NCBI RefSeq assembly: GCF_001507595.1
Contig: NZ_LQBQ01000001.1
Coordinates: 806,001-870,000, forward strand
DNA: 64,000 nucleotides
DNA from: Ruegeria marisrubri
Lineage (GTDB): Bacteria; Pseudomonadota; Alphaproteobacteria; Rhodobacterales; Rhodobacteraceae
Direction of reading: 5' to 3'
Positions 18,141 to 26,005 of the stretch are shown here, in pieces. Position numbers and translations under genes: made by a program. Position 1 is the first letter of the stretch; each line of letters begins with the position of its first letter. The notes under the pieces were generated by a model. That model was not told the DNA's origin and did no database searches. It saw nothing but the letters and a program-made list of their open reading frames with translations.

Positions 18141-18622
18141 GTGGGGGCCCTTTCCGCTTGTTTCAGGCCGGAAAACCAGAACCAGCCAAAAACGATCACC
18201 CAGAGGATCCCAACTCCTTGGAGGGCCGGTCCCGGCCCGACGAAACCGGCCACCATCCCATGAAGAAGCATCAATGGACTGGAGGCCAACAGCGACCAGA
18301 ACAGCGCCACACGGGCGCCGTACCAGTCTCCCCTGCCACCGAGGACCCGGGCGCAGACATGGCTTATTGCCGCAAGCACATAGAAGATCAGCGGCGCGAT
18401 GATAACCCAAGCCAACAAGGCACCTCCGAGCAGCATGTTCAACTCTTGCCCGGTCAGATGCGCCTCGCGCGCCAAACGCGGCGTCTGGGCGACGAACACC
18501 AGCGCGCATCCCGCCATGAGAATTGCCAAGGCGCGATCTTCACGCTGCCCCATGTCGAGCAACCGCCGCACCACGCGCCCCGGCCCCCGATAGGTGGCGA
18601 CAATATCCTTGGCGACCGGCAT
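18137..18622 (-). CDS. second YIP1-like membrane protein in the suf operon
   Basis: A 161-residue protein with a basic N-terminal tail (MPVAKDIVATYRGPGRVVRR) and four to five membrane helices. Its LGGRGDWYGARVALFW segment parallels LGGRGTFYDVMVLMVW in the next gene, so the two proteins are paralogous and may form a pair. The start overlaps the sufD stop and the end overlaps the next gene (ATGA). No known function. Confidence 0.8.
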   Translation of the reverse strand: MPVAKDIVATYRGPGRVVRRLLDMGQREDRALAILMAGCALVFVAQTPRLAREAHLTGQELNMLLGGALLAWVIIAPLIFYVLAAISHVCARVLGGRGDWYGARVALFWSLLASSPLMLLHGMVAGFVGPGPALQGVGILWVIVFGWFWFSGLKQAERAPT

Positions 18623-19902
18623 CAGCTGCGCCGTGCCAGCCAGCCTTGCAGGCGCGCAACGATATCTTCAACCAGCGCCGGATCTTCTATTTCGTCAACG
18701 GCCTCGGCCAGGAACGCCAAAGTCAGCATGTTGGTCGCGTCCTTTTCAGGCACTCCGCGCGAGCGCAGGTAGAACAGCGCCGTCTCATCGATCGCGCCCG
18801 AGGTGGACCCGTGCGAGCAGGCCACGTCATCGGCATAGATCTCGAGCTCGGGCTTGGCCAGAAACTGGCTGTCATCATCCAGCAGCAGCGACTGGCTGAT
18901 CTGATAGCCGTCAGTCTTCTGGGCACCTTCCTTGACCAGGATCTTGCCCTGGAACACTCCGGTGGCGCCATTGCGAAGAACCTTCTTGAACACCTGGCGG
19001 CTTTCGCAGTTCACCGCGTCATGGGTGATGAACACGGTGTCGTCGTGGAGGAAGTCACCGTCGCCGACACAGGCGCCCGAAACATGTGCCACCCCCTCGT
19101 CGCCAGTCAGCTCGACCACTTGCTCATTTCGGGTAAGCACGCCGTTCACGGTCAGGGTGAAGGACTTGTAAACCGACTTCTCTCCCAGCCTCGTGAACAT
19201 GTGGGTGGCGGCGCGGCGTTCGTGATCGCGCCCCTGTGCCCGCACATGGTGCAGCGTCCCGCCATCTGCAACGTCGATCTCCATGCACTTGTTGAAACGA
19301 GACGCGGCCGGGCCGTTTTCCAGGATGGTCACCTCGGCGCCGCTCTCGACACGGATCACATGATGCAGGATCGCGTCCGAAGTTTCGGATTCGTGCTTGT
19401 AGATCAGGCAAATCGGCTTCGAAGGCTTGCCTGTGACATGGATCGCCACGCCATCCGCAGCAAAAGCCGTGTTCAACGCCGCCAAGGGACGCGGTACAGG
19501 ATTCTGCCCGCGAGCTTCAAGAACGCCATACAACTCCTTGGCCCAGTGAAAATCCTTGCAGCAGATGTCTTCGAGTCGCTCGATCTGCACACCTTCCAGG
19601 CTCAGGTCATCCGAGGCCTCGGGGCTGAATACGCCATCGACAAAGACGATCTTCAACCGGTCGATCTGGTCGAACATCAGGGGCTCGTCTGCCGTGAAGA
19701 CAGCCGCCTTTGGCGCCTCGGGCTGAATCAGCGTATCCGGCCGCGTGTACTTCCAATATTCGTCACGCCGCCCCGGAAGCCCCATTTCGCGCACACGGGC
19801 CAGCGCCGCCTCGCGCGCATCCCGGGTGCAGCCTGCTGTCGGCAGGCTGAGCGACGCGAGCCGGGCTTCGGTCGGGCTTTGCTTTGCTTCGGGCAGGGCC
19901 AT
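18622..19902 (-). CDS. sufD: Fe-S assembly scaffold subunit SufD
   Basis: Subunit of the SufBC2D scaffold that builds Fe-S clusters in the cytoplasm. The 426-residue protein has the SufB/D beta-helix with ACSHGSTSGAIDETALFYLRS and the conserved C-terminal His/Cys-type surface. It lies directly after sufC (overlap 1 nt) and before two membrane genes. The N-terminal half is divergent, as usual for SufD. Confidence 0.95.
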   Translation of the reverse strand: MALPEAKQSPTEARLASLSLPTAGCTRDAREAALARVREMGLPGRRDEYWKYTRPDTLIQPEAPKAAVFTADEPLMFDQIDRLKIVFVDGVFSPEASDDLSLEGVQIERLEDICCKDFHWAKELYGVLEARGQNPVPRPLAALNTAFAADGVAIHVTGKPSKPICLIYKHESETSDAILHHVIRVESGAEVTILENGPAASRFNKCMEIDVADGGTLHHVRAQGRDHERRAATHMFTRLGEKSVYKSFTLTVNGVLTRNEQVVELTGDEGVAHVSGACVGDGDFLHDDTVFITHDAVNCESRQVFKKVLRNGATGVFQGKILVKEGAQKTDGYQISQSLLLDDDSQFLAKPELEIYADDVACSHGSTSGAIDETALFYLRSRGVPEKDATNMLTLAFLAEAVDEIEDPALVEDIVARLQGWLARRS

Positions 19903-20657
19903 CAGTTCACCTCGGCAAGAATGTCGGCATAGCCGTTGTGTTCAACCTCAAGCGCCAGTTCCGGCCCGCCAGTCTTGACGATACGGCCATTGGCCATGAT
20001 GTGAACGACATCCGGCTTGATGTGATCCAGCAGCCGCTGATAGTGCGTGATGACAAGGAAACCGCGCCCTTCGTCACGCAGTGCATTCACGCCGTCGGCC
20101 ACCAGTTTCATCGCATCGACATCCAGCCCCGAGTCGGTTTCGTCGAGGATGCACATCTTGGGTTCCAGCATGGCCATCTGCAGGATCTCGTTCCGCTTCT
20201 TCTCGCCGCCTGAAAAGCCCACATTGACCGGACGCTTGAGCATGTCTGCGTCGATCTTCAGCGTCTTGGCCTTGGCGCGGACCAGCTTGAGGAAATCGGC
20301 AGCCGACAGCTCCTCTTCCCCGCGCACCTTGCGCTGGGCATTCACCGCCGTGCGCAGGAAGGTCATGTTGCCCACGCCCGGAATCTCGACCGGATACTGG
20401 AATGCCAGAAACAGGCCGAGGGCCGCGCGCTCTTCGGGCTCCAGTTCCAGCAGGTCTTCGCCATCGAGCGTCGCCGAGCCTTCGGTCACTTCGTAACCGT
20501 CCCGCCCCGACAACACGTAGCTGAGCGTCGACTTGCCCGACCCGTTCGGGCCCATGATCGCATGCACCTTGCCGGCTTCGACCGTCAGGTCGACGCCCTT
20601 GAGAATCTGCTTGTCCTCTTCTTCAAGTTTGACGTGCAGGTTTTTGATTTCAAGCAT
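19902..20657 (-). CDS. sufC: Fe-S assembly ATPase SufC
   Basis: ABC-type ATPase of the SufBCD complex, 251 residues. Walker A is GPNGSGKST near residue 36, the signature is SGGEKKRNEIL, Walker B is CILDETDSGLDVDA and the switch His is in VITHYQRLL. The modified signature with EKKR is characteristic of SufC. It overlaps sufD by 1 nt. A gap of 233 nt separates it from sufB; short frames in that gap are not convincing. Confidence 0.97.
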   Translation of the reverse strand: MLEIKNLHVKLEEEDKQILKGVDLTVEAGKVHAIMGPNGSGKSTLSYVLSGRDGYEVTEGSATLDGEDLLELEPEERAALGLFLAFQYPVEIPGVGNMTFLRTAVNAQRKVRGEEELSAADFLKLVRAKAKTLKIDADMLKRPVNVGFSGGEKKRNEILQMAMLEPKMCILDETDSGLDVDAMKLVADGVNALRDEGRGFLVITHYQRLLDHIKPDVVHIMANGRIVKTGGPELALEVEHNGYADILAEVN

Positions 20658-20890
20658 GATTTCCTCGTGTTCGTGTATCGTCCCCGCCGCACTGCGGGAG
20701 AAGTGTCAATTGTGGCGGCAAGCAGCGCCGCGGCGATCCAGCCCTGCCAAGCTCGGCGCTGATGGCGCGTCCGTCCTCTGTCCGAAGCCGGAACTGGCCG
20801 TGGCAAACGTCTGAAAAGGATTGATATGTCACGCGGCAACTCCTCGGCACCACCGTCGCCTGCCGGGCCTGAGCCGGGCAGCGACCCGGC

Positions 20891-22411
20891 TTATCCTACC
20901 GAACCCTCCAGAGAGATCGCGACAAGCTGTTGCGCTTCCATGGCAAATTCCATTGGCAGGGCCTGAAGCACATCCTTGCAGAAGCCGTTGACCACCAGCG
21001 CCACGGCCTCTTCCTCGTCCATGCCACGTTGGCGGCAGTAGAAGAGTTGATCGTCATCCACCTTTGATGTGGTCGCTTCGTGTTCGCAGCGGGACGAGTT
21101 GTTGCGCACCTCGATATAGGGCACGGTATGCGCCCCGCATTTGTCGCCGATCAGAAGGCTGTCGCACTGCGTGTAGTTGCGCGAGTTCTTCGCTTTGGGA
21201 TGCATCGACACCAGCCCGCGATAGGTGTTCTGGGCCTTGCCCGCGCTGATGCCCTTGGACACGATGCGCGACTTGGTGTTCTTGCCCAGATGGATCATCT
21301 TGGTGCCGGTATCGGCCTGCTGCATGTTGTTGGTGATGGCGATCGAGTAGAACTCGCCCTGGCTGTCATCGCCGCGCAGGATGCAGGAGGGGTATTTCCA
21401 GGTCACGGCACTGCCGGTCTCGACTTGGGTCCACATCACCTTGGACCGGTCGCCCCGGCAATCGGCGCGCTTGGTGACGAAGTTGTAGATGCCACCCTTG
21501 CCGTTCTCGTCGCCGGGGAACCAGTTCTGCACGGTCGAGTATTTCACCTCGGCATCTTCCTCGACGATGATCTCGACCACCGCGGCGTGCAGCTGCGCGG
21601 TATCACGCTGCGGCGCGGTGCAGCCTTCCAGATAGGACACGTACGAGCCCTTGTCGGCGATGATCAGCGTGCGTTCGAACTGGCCGGTGTTTTCCGCGTT
21701 GATGCGGAAATAGGTGCTCAGTTCCATCGGGCAGCGCACGCCGGGCGGCACATAGACGAACGAGCCGTCCGAGAACACGGCCGAGTTCAGCGTGGCATAG
21801 AAGTTGTCCGACACCGGAACCACCGAGCCGAGGTATTTCTTGACCAGTTCGGGATGCTCTCTGATCGCCTCGGAGATCGAGCAAAAGATCACGCCATGTT
21901 TTTTCAACTCTTCCTGGAAGGTCGTGCCGACAGAAACCGAGTCGAACACCGCATCCACGGCCACCTTGCGGCCCTCGGCCGGGGCATCCTCGGCGCCTTC
22001 GACACCGGCCAGAATCATCTGTTCTTTCAGCGGGATACCCAGCTTTTCGTAAGTGGCCAGCAGTTTTGGATCAACCTCGTCCAGCGACTTGGGCTTGGTC
22101 TCCATCGACTTGGGTCGAGCATAATAATACTGATCCTGGAAATCGATTTCGGGATAATGGACCATGGCCCATTTCGGCTCTTTCATCTGGGTCCAGCGTT
22201 CGAACGCGGCCAGGCGCCATTCGGTCATCCACTCGGGCTCTTCGTTCTTTTCCGAGATCAGCCGGACGATATCCGGGTTCACGCCCTTGGGCGCATATTC
22301 CATCTCGATATCGGTATCCCAGCCATACTTGTAGGCTCCGACCTCGCGCACCGCGTCCACGGTTTCCTGATCGACACCTTCCTTGACCTGGGTCTGGTCC
22401 AAAGCCGCCAT
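20891..22411 (-). CDS. sufB: Fe-S assembly scaffold subunit SufB
   Basis: Main scaffold of SUF, 506 residues, somewhat longer than E. coli SufB, as common in alphaproteobacteria. It has the typical [19 protein letters not shown] and the conserved cysteine in [22 protein letters not shown]. It accepts sulfur and carries the nascent cluster with SufC and SufD. It lies 18 nt after the NifS-like gene. Confidence 0.97.
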   Translation of the reverse strand: MAALDQTQVKEGVDQETVDAVREVGAYKYGWDTDIEMEYAPKGVNPDIVRLISEKNEEPEWMTEWRLAAFERWTQMKEPKWAMVHYPEIDFQDQYYYARPKSMETKPKSLDEVDPKLLATYEKLGIPLKEQMILAGVEGAEDAPAEGRKVAVDAVFDSVSVGTTFQEELKKHGVIFCSISEAIREHPELVKKYLGSVVPVSDNFYATLNSAVFSDGSFVYVPPGVRCPMELSTYFRINAENTGQFERTLIIADKGSYVSYLEGCTAPQRDTAQLHAAVVEIIVEEDAEVKYSTVQNWFPGDENGKGGIYNFVTKRADCRGDRSKVMWTQVETGSAVTWKYPSCILRGDDSQGEFYSIAITNNMQQADTGTKMIHLGKNTKSRIVSKGISAGKAQNTYRGLVSMHPKAKNSRNYTQCDSLLIGDKCGAHTVPYIEVRNNSSRCEHEATTSKVDDDQLFYCRQRGMDEEEAVALVVNGFCKDVLQALPMEFAMEAQQLVAISLEGSVG

Positions 22412-22429
22412 GGCTCTCTCCTTACTTTC

Positions 22430-23509
22430 TCACGCCGTTCTGGCGCGATGTCTTTCACGCTGTTTCAGCCAGGTATCGGCAAAGCGCATTATCTCTTCTT
22501 CGCTCGTCTGCGGTCCCAGCGACACGCGAATGGCGCTGGCCGCCTCGACCTCGTCAAATCCCATCGCCGTCAGCACACGGCTGGCGCGGACCTTGCCGCT
22601 GGAACAGGCCGAACCGGCCGAAATCGCAAACCCGGCCAAGTCCATCGCCATGACCTGCGTTTCGCCTTTCCATCCCGGCGTGATGAAGCAGGACGTGTTG
22701 GGAAGCCGACGCTCCTTTTTCCCGACAAAAATAGTCTCTTTTGCCGATTCCACAAGGCGCTCTTCTAGAATGTTTCTAAGTTTTTCGACCCGCTCCCAAG
22801 TGCCGTCCGACAACTCGCGCGAGGCTGCTTGAATTGCGGCCGCGAAGCCCGCAATTCCAATGACATTTTCCGTCCCGGACCGGCGCCCCATCTCTTGGCC
22901 GCCGCCAGGGGCCAGCGGTTCGATATCCACCCCCTGCCGCAAAATCAATGCGCCAACCCCTTTCGGCCCGCCAATCTTGTGGGCTGACATGATGGCCATG
23001 TCCGCCTCGCTCCAGGCGAAGGAAAACGGCAGCCGCCCCACGGCCTGCGTGATATCGAGCAGCAACCAGTCCGCCCGGCGCGCGCCATAGGGCCACTGGT
23101 TTTCCACCTTTTCCGGCGGCAGCGTAACAACGCCGGTTTCCGAGTTTGCCAGCCCCATCGCCAGCGTATGACCCGGACCATGAGGTCGATCAGATGCATT
23201 GGAGAGATCCAGATGCGACCACAAGGCATCATGCGCCGTATCCTGAACGAACACGTCACAGCCCTTGGGTCGATTGGCCAAAACCCTCGCCGCCTCGGTT
23301 GCACCCGAGGTAAAGATGACCTCCTGCGGCTTGCATCCGACGGCTTCGGCAACCACAGCCCTCGATCGCTCGATCAACGCCTTGGCCGCGCGTCCCTCGG
23401 CATGCACCGAAGACGGATTGCCGCATATGTCCATAGCGGCAATCATCGCCTCTCGCGCTTCGGGGCGAAGCGGCGCGGTGGCGTTGTAGTCGAGATAAAC
23501 ACGTTTCAT
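22430..23509 (-). CDS. cysteine desulfurase, NifS/IscS-like
   Basis: Second cysteine desulfurase of this operon, 359 residues, of group I (IscS/NifS) rather than SufS type. The N-terminus is VYLDYNATAPLRPEAREAM, the PLP lysine is in MSAHKIGGPKG and the mobile-loop cysteine is in ISAGSACSSGKV. It is shorter than IscS (about 400). It is the first structural gene after iscR, so it may serve the SUF scaffold or another sulfur acceptor. Confidence 0.93.
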   Translation of the reverse strand: MKRVYLDYNATAPLRPEAREAMIAAMDICGNPSSVHAEGRAAKALIERSRAVVAEAVGCKPQEVIFTSGATEAARVLANRPKGCDVFVQDTAHDALWSHLDLSNASDRPHGPGHTLAMGLANSETGVVTLPPEKVENQWPYGARRADWLLLDITQAVGRLPFSFAWSEADMAIMSAHKIGGPKGVGALILRQGVDIEPLAPGGGQEMGRRSGTENVIGIAGFAAAIQAASRELSDGTWERVEKLRNILEERLVESAKETIFVGKKERRLPNTSCFITPGWKGETQVMAMDLAGFAISAGSACSSGKVRASRVLTAMGFDEVEAASAIRVSLGPQTSEEEIMRFADTWLKQRERHRARTA

Positions 23510-23565
23510 GGATGCATCTTTTCACCCGAGGGAATCACCGTCATTGCGGATATCGCTCGCCTACC

Positions 23566-24024
23566 TCATTCGTCGACTACGGAAAACAGGCTTGGGACAG
23601 CGGGACAAGGCGCCAGATCGTTTCGGATCACATCCGAAAGACGGGTCTGGTGCAGGAAGACATATACATGTGCGCTGAGGCTTTCCCAAAGGCGATTGGT
23701 CAACGACTGTGCCCGGCTGCCTGAAGACGCCCCCGAGGCACCGGCCCCCTTGCGCAACGCATCCACGTTTTCGTCAACGGCAGACAACACCTCGACCACG
23801 CGGATTTCCGAAGCCGGGCGCGCCAGCCGATATCCGCCACCGGGACCTCGGACCGAAGTCACCAGTTCGGCACGGCGCAGCTTGACGAACAACTGTTCCA
23901 GGTACGGCAACGAGATATCCTGACGCTCGGAAATCTCACTCAAGGTAACCAGAGAATCGGTCGGCTGAAGCGCGATATCGGCCAAGGCCACCATCGCATA
24001 ACGACCCTTGGTCGACAGCTTCAT
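23566..24024 (-). CDS. iscR: Rrf2-family regulator IscR, single-cysteine type
   Basis: Fe-S-sensing transcription factor expected to repress the suf operon when cluster supply is adequate. It has 152 residues. The winged helix runs through RYAMVALADIAL and the Rrf2 signature SVRGPGGGYRLARP. The three closely spaced cysteines that hold the cluster in E. coli IscR (about 92-106) are absent; the only cysteine is C140 (DLAPCPAV). IscR of Rhodobacter sphaeroides is known to bind its cluster with one cysteine, so this is the Rhodobacterales type and not a broken gene. Confidence 0.93.
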   Translation of the reverse strand: MKLSTKGRYAMVALADIALQPTDSLVTLSEISERQDISLPYLEQLFVKLRRAELVTSVRGPGGGYRLARPASEIRVVEVLSAVDENVDALRKGAGASGASSGSRAQSLTNRLWESLSAHVYVFLHQTRLSDVIRNDLAPCPAVPSLFSVVDE

Positions 24025-24071
24025 TTTCGTGTCCCCTAAGCCTCATACACGCGAAAACATTGACGTTCCGC

Positions 24072-24098
24072 CTGTCAGTGCGTATCTCCGACTGACAG
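24072..24098. promoter_or_regulatory. inverted repeat upstream of iscR
   Basis: CTGTCAGT (24072-24079) and ACTGACAG (24091-24098) form a perfect 8-bp inverted repeat with an 11-nt spacer, 48 nt before the iscR start. It could be an operator, or a hairpin in the 5' leader of the suf transcript. Confidence 0.45.
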
Positions 24099-24123
24099 CG
24101 TCGACAAGCAACGCAACCAACAA

Positions 24124-24138
24124 TTAGAACCGCTCTAA
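24124..24138. promoter_or_regulatory. palindromic operator candidate (Iron-Rhodo-box-like)
   Basis: TTAGAACCGCTCTAA is a 15-nt palindrome with 5-bp arms TTAGA/TCTAA, placed between divergent iscR and the hydrolase gene. Its form and position suit the iron/Fe-S-responsive operator proposed for IscR in Rhodobacterales. I cannot verify the exact consensus from memory. Confidence 0.45.
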
Positions 24139-24204
24139 AGTGGCCGACGGATATCGTCAAGAATATCCCGGCGCCGCGCAAAAACAGACAGGACAAAAGC
24201 ACAC

Positions 24205-24858
24205 ATGCCCGAGGTGATTTTTCCAGGACCCGAAGGCCGCCTGGAAGGCCGTTACCACCCGCAAAAGGAAAAAGACGCACCGATCGCCATCGTGCTGCAC
24301 CCCCACCCCCAGTTTGGCGGGACCATGAACAACAAGGTGGTCTACAACCTGCACTACGCCTTCTACAACATGGGGTTCACCGTTCTGCGGTTCAATTTCC
24401 GTGGCGTGGGGCGCAGCCAGGGCGAGTATGATCAGGGCGTGGGCGAGTTGAGCGATGCTGCCGCCGCGCTGGACTACCTGCAGTCGATGAACAACAACTC
24501 CAAGCATTGCTGGGTCGCCGGGTTCTCGTTCGGCGCGTGGATCGGCATGCAGTTGCTGATGCGCCGGCCCGAGATCACCGGCTTCATCAGTGTCTCGCCC
24601 CCGGCCAACATGTATGACTTCTCGTTCCTGGCGCCCTGCCCGTCGTCCGGGCTGATCATCAACGGCACCGCCGACCGCGTCGCGCCGCCTGCGGATACAA
24701 GGGCCCTGGTCAGCAAGTTGCACGAGCAGAAGGGGATCACCATTACCCATACCGAAGTCGAAGGAGCCGACCACTTCTTTCAAGAGCCGCATATGGATAC
24801 GCTGATCACCAACGTCACCGACTATGTAAAGCGCCGCCTGACAGAGAATACCCGCTAA
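24205..24858 (+). CDS. alpha/beta hydrolase (COG2945 type)
   Basis: A 217-residue cytoplasmic serine hydrolase fold. The nucleophile is in VAGFSFGAWIG, the acid in INGTADRVAPP and the His in EGADHFFQ, so the triad is intact. The N-terminus IAIVLHPHPQFGGTMNN is typical of this small uncharacterised hydrolase group. The substrate is unknown; esterase or lactonase activity is likely from the fold. It diverges from iscR across a 180-nt region with palindromes and is coupled to the next gene by a TAATG junction. Confidence 0.88.
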   Translation: MPEVIFPGPEGRLEGRYHPQKEKDAPIAIVLHPHPQFGGTMNNKVVYNLHYAFYNMGFTVLRFNFRGVGRSQGEYDQGVGELSDAAAALDYLQSMNNNSKHCWVAGFSFGAWIGMQLLMRRPEITGFISVSPPANMYDFSFLAPCPSSGLIINGTADRVAPPADTRALVSKLHEQKGITITHTEVEGADHFFQEPHMDTLITNVTDYVKRRLTENTR

Positions 24859-25103
24859 TGTCCAACACACTCGACACCCTGGCTGCAAAACTGGCCGAGG
24901 ATACGTTGAAGGTCATGGACGAAACCGGCCAGGATCGTTTGTTTGTCGAAGTCGGAGATGTTCTGGCGGCAGCCTCTCAGTCTCTGGAAGAAGCCTTTCT
25001 GACCGAGGTGCGCGTTCGCTTGGCGGAACGCAAGGCGCGCCAGTTCCTGGTCGGAAAGCTCACAGAGCATCGCAAGAAAGCCAAAGCCACGGAAAGTCAA
25101 TGA
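24858..25103 (+). CDS. small helical protein coupled to the hydrolase, function unknown
   Basis: An 81-residue soluble protein, predicted almost wholly alpha-helical, acidic at the start (MSNTLDTLAAKLAED) and basic at the end (TEHRKKAKATESQ). Its ATG shares one base with the stop of the hydrolase gene, so translation is probably coupled. I recognise no domain. An intrinsic terminator lies about 100 nt downstream. Confidence 0.75.
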   Translation: MSNTLDTLAAKLAEDTLKVMDETGQDRLFVEVGDVLAAASQSLEEAFLTEVRVRLAERKARQFLVGKLTEHRKKAKATESQ

Positions 25104-25595
25104 TGGGCCCGGACAAGGCTCTCTTGTTTCATACCGGCCAGGCCGATCGTTCTTGAAACGTCCAAATCAGGGTAAATGTGACCGAGCAGCACGGTTAAAA
25201 AAAAGGGGCCCGAAGGCCCCTTTTCCGCTGGTCTCGACCGGCAAGAAAACCGAAATACTTAGTACCCCCTCATCATGGACGGCCGCGCCATGTTCGACGG
25301 ACCCCCCGTCAGCAAGCCACCCACGCGTAACAACCTTCATCGAAACCAGATTCAGCGTTCACAGTAGCCACCTCAATGCGGCAAACTGAAAAACCATTGA
25401 TTTCTAACGTAATGTAGCAGTTTGGTTCTGCGGCGAAAGTCGGGTTTCCCTGACCTCTGTCAAACTCTCCGCAGTGGACGTGGCAGCGGTGCGAAAGAGC
25501 CTGCATATTCGATTTTTCTTGCCGATTGGCAGAATTCCATGTTCAAGCTCGGCGTGACACACCGATTGTCACCCCGTAAAGTCAGGACTCTGCCC
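25104..25595. other. intergenic region with terminator
   Basis: About 490 nt without a gene I can support. It holds the terminator of the hydrolase unit at 25201-25224 and the promoter region of the SMR gene. A 65-codon minus-strand frame with six cysteines (25309-25506) has only a weak Shine-Dalgarno sequence and is not called. Confidence 0.55.
25201..25224 (+). terminator. intrinsic terminator after the hydrolase unit
   Basis: AAAAGGGGCC (25201-25210), tetraloop CGAA, then GGCCCCTTTT (25215-25224): a perfect stem with A-run and T-run. Confidence 0.88.
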
Positions 25596-25931
25596 GTGCC
25601 CAACGCCTATCTCATCCTTCTGCTCGCCGTTTTCGCTGAAACCGTTGGCACCACTGCATTGCAGGCAAGCCAACAGTTCACCCGGCTGTGGCCCTCGGTT
25701 CTTGTGGTGGTTGGCTACGGCCTGGCGTTCTATCTGATGGCCCTGACGCTCAAGGTGATGCCCGTCGGCATCGTCTATGCCATCTGGTCGGGCATGGGAA
25801 TCGTTCTTATCGCTCTGATCGGACTGGTTGTCTTTGGTCAAAAGCTTGATTTCCCTGCCATTGCCGGACTCGGGTTGATCATCGGCGGAATTCTGATCAT
25901 TCACCTGTTTTCCAAGACCGCCGCGCACTGA
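25596..25931 (+). CDS. small multidrug resistance (SMR) family transporter
   Basis: A 111-residue membrane protein with four helices, the SMR size. It contains the conserved membrane-embedded Glu in VFAETVGTTAL and the YAIWSGMGIVLI motif of the QacE/EmrE subfamily. Proteins of this type work as antiparallel dimers exchanging cations or guanidinium for protons. The start is the GTG at 25596, with AGGA eight nt upstream; the open frame to 25422 adds a basic, non-membrane stretch not found in SMR proteins. Confidence 0.9.
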   Translation: MPNAYLILLLAVFAETVGTTALQASQQFTRLWPSVLVVVGYGLAFYLMALTLKVMPVGIVYAIWSGMGIVLIALIGLVVFGQKLDFPAIAGLGLIIGGILIIHLFSKTAAH

Positions 25932-26005
25932 AAACGCGTTGGGGCTGGCATCTTTTGCCGCGCCGCGTTATGCGCGCGGCAACTTCCCGTTCAAAGGCTG
26001 ACTTC

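Noticed and set aside
20585-20853. Short minus-strand frames between sufC and sufB
   Set aside because: They overlap the sufC start in other frames and are Arg-rich without structure; the 233-nt gap is more likely a spacer.
21080-22768. 562-codon plus-strand frame antisense to sufB
   Set aside because: Mirror of a strongly conserved gene; no recognisable domain.
24858-25103. Possible toxin-antitoxin pairing of the small gene with the hydrolase
   Set aside because: The partner is a normal alpha/beta hydrolase with a full triad and nothing resembles a toxin or antitoxin fold.
25309-25506. 65-codon minus-strand frame with six cysteines
   Set aside because: Weak Shine-Dalgarno sequence, no family resemblance and location inside a promoter region; could be revived by transcript or conservation data.
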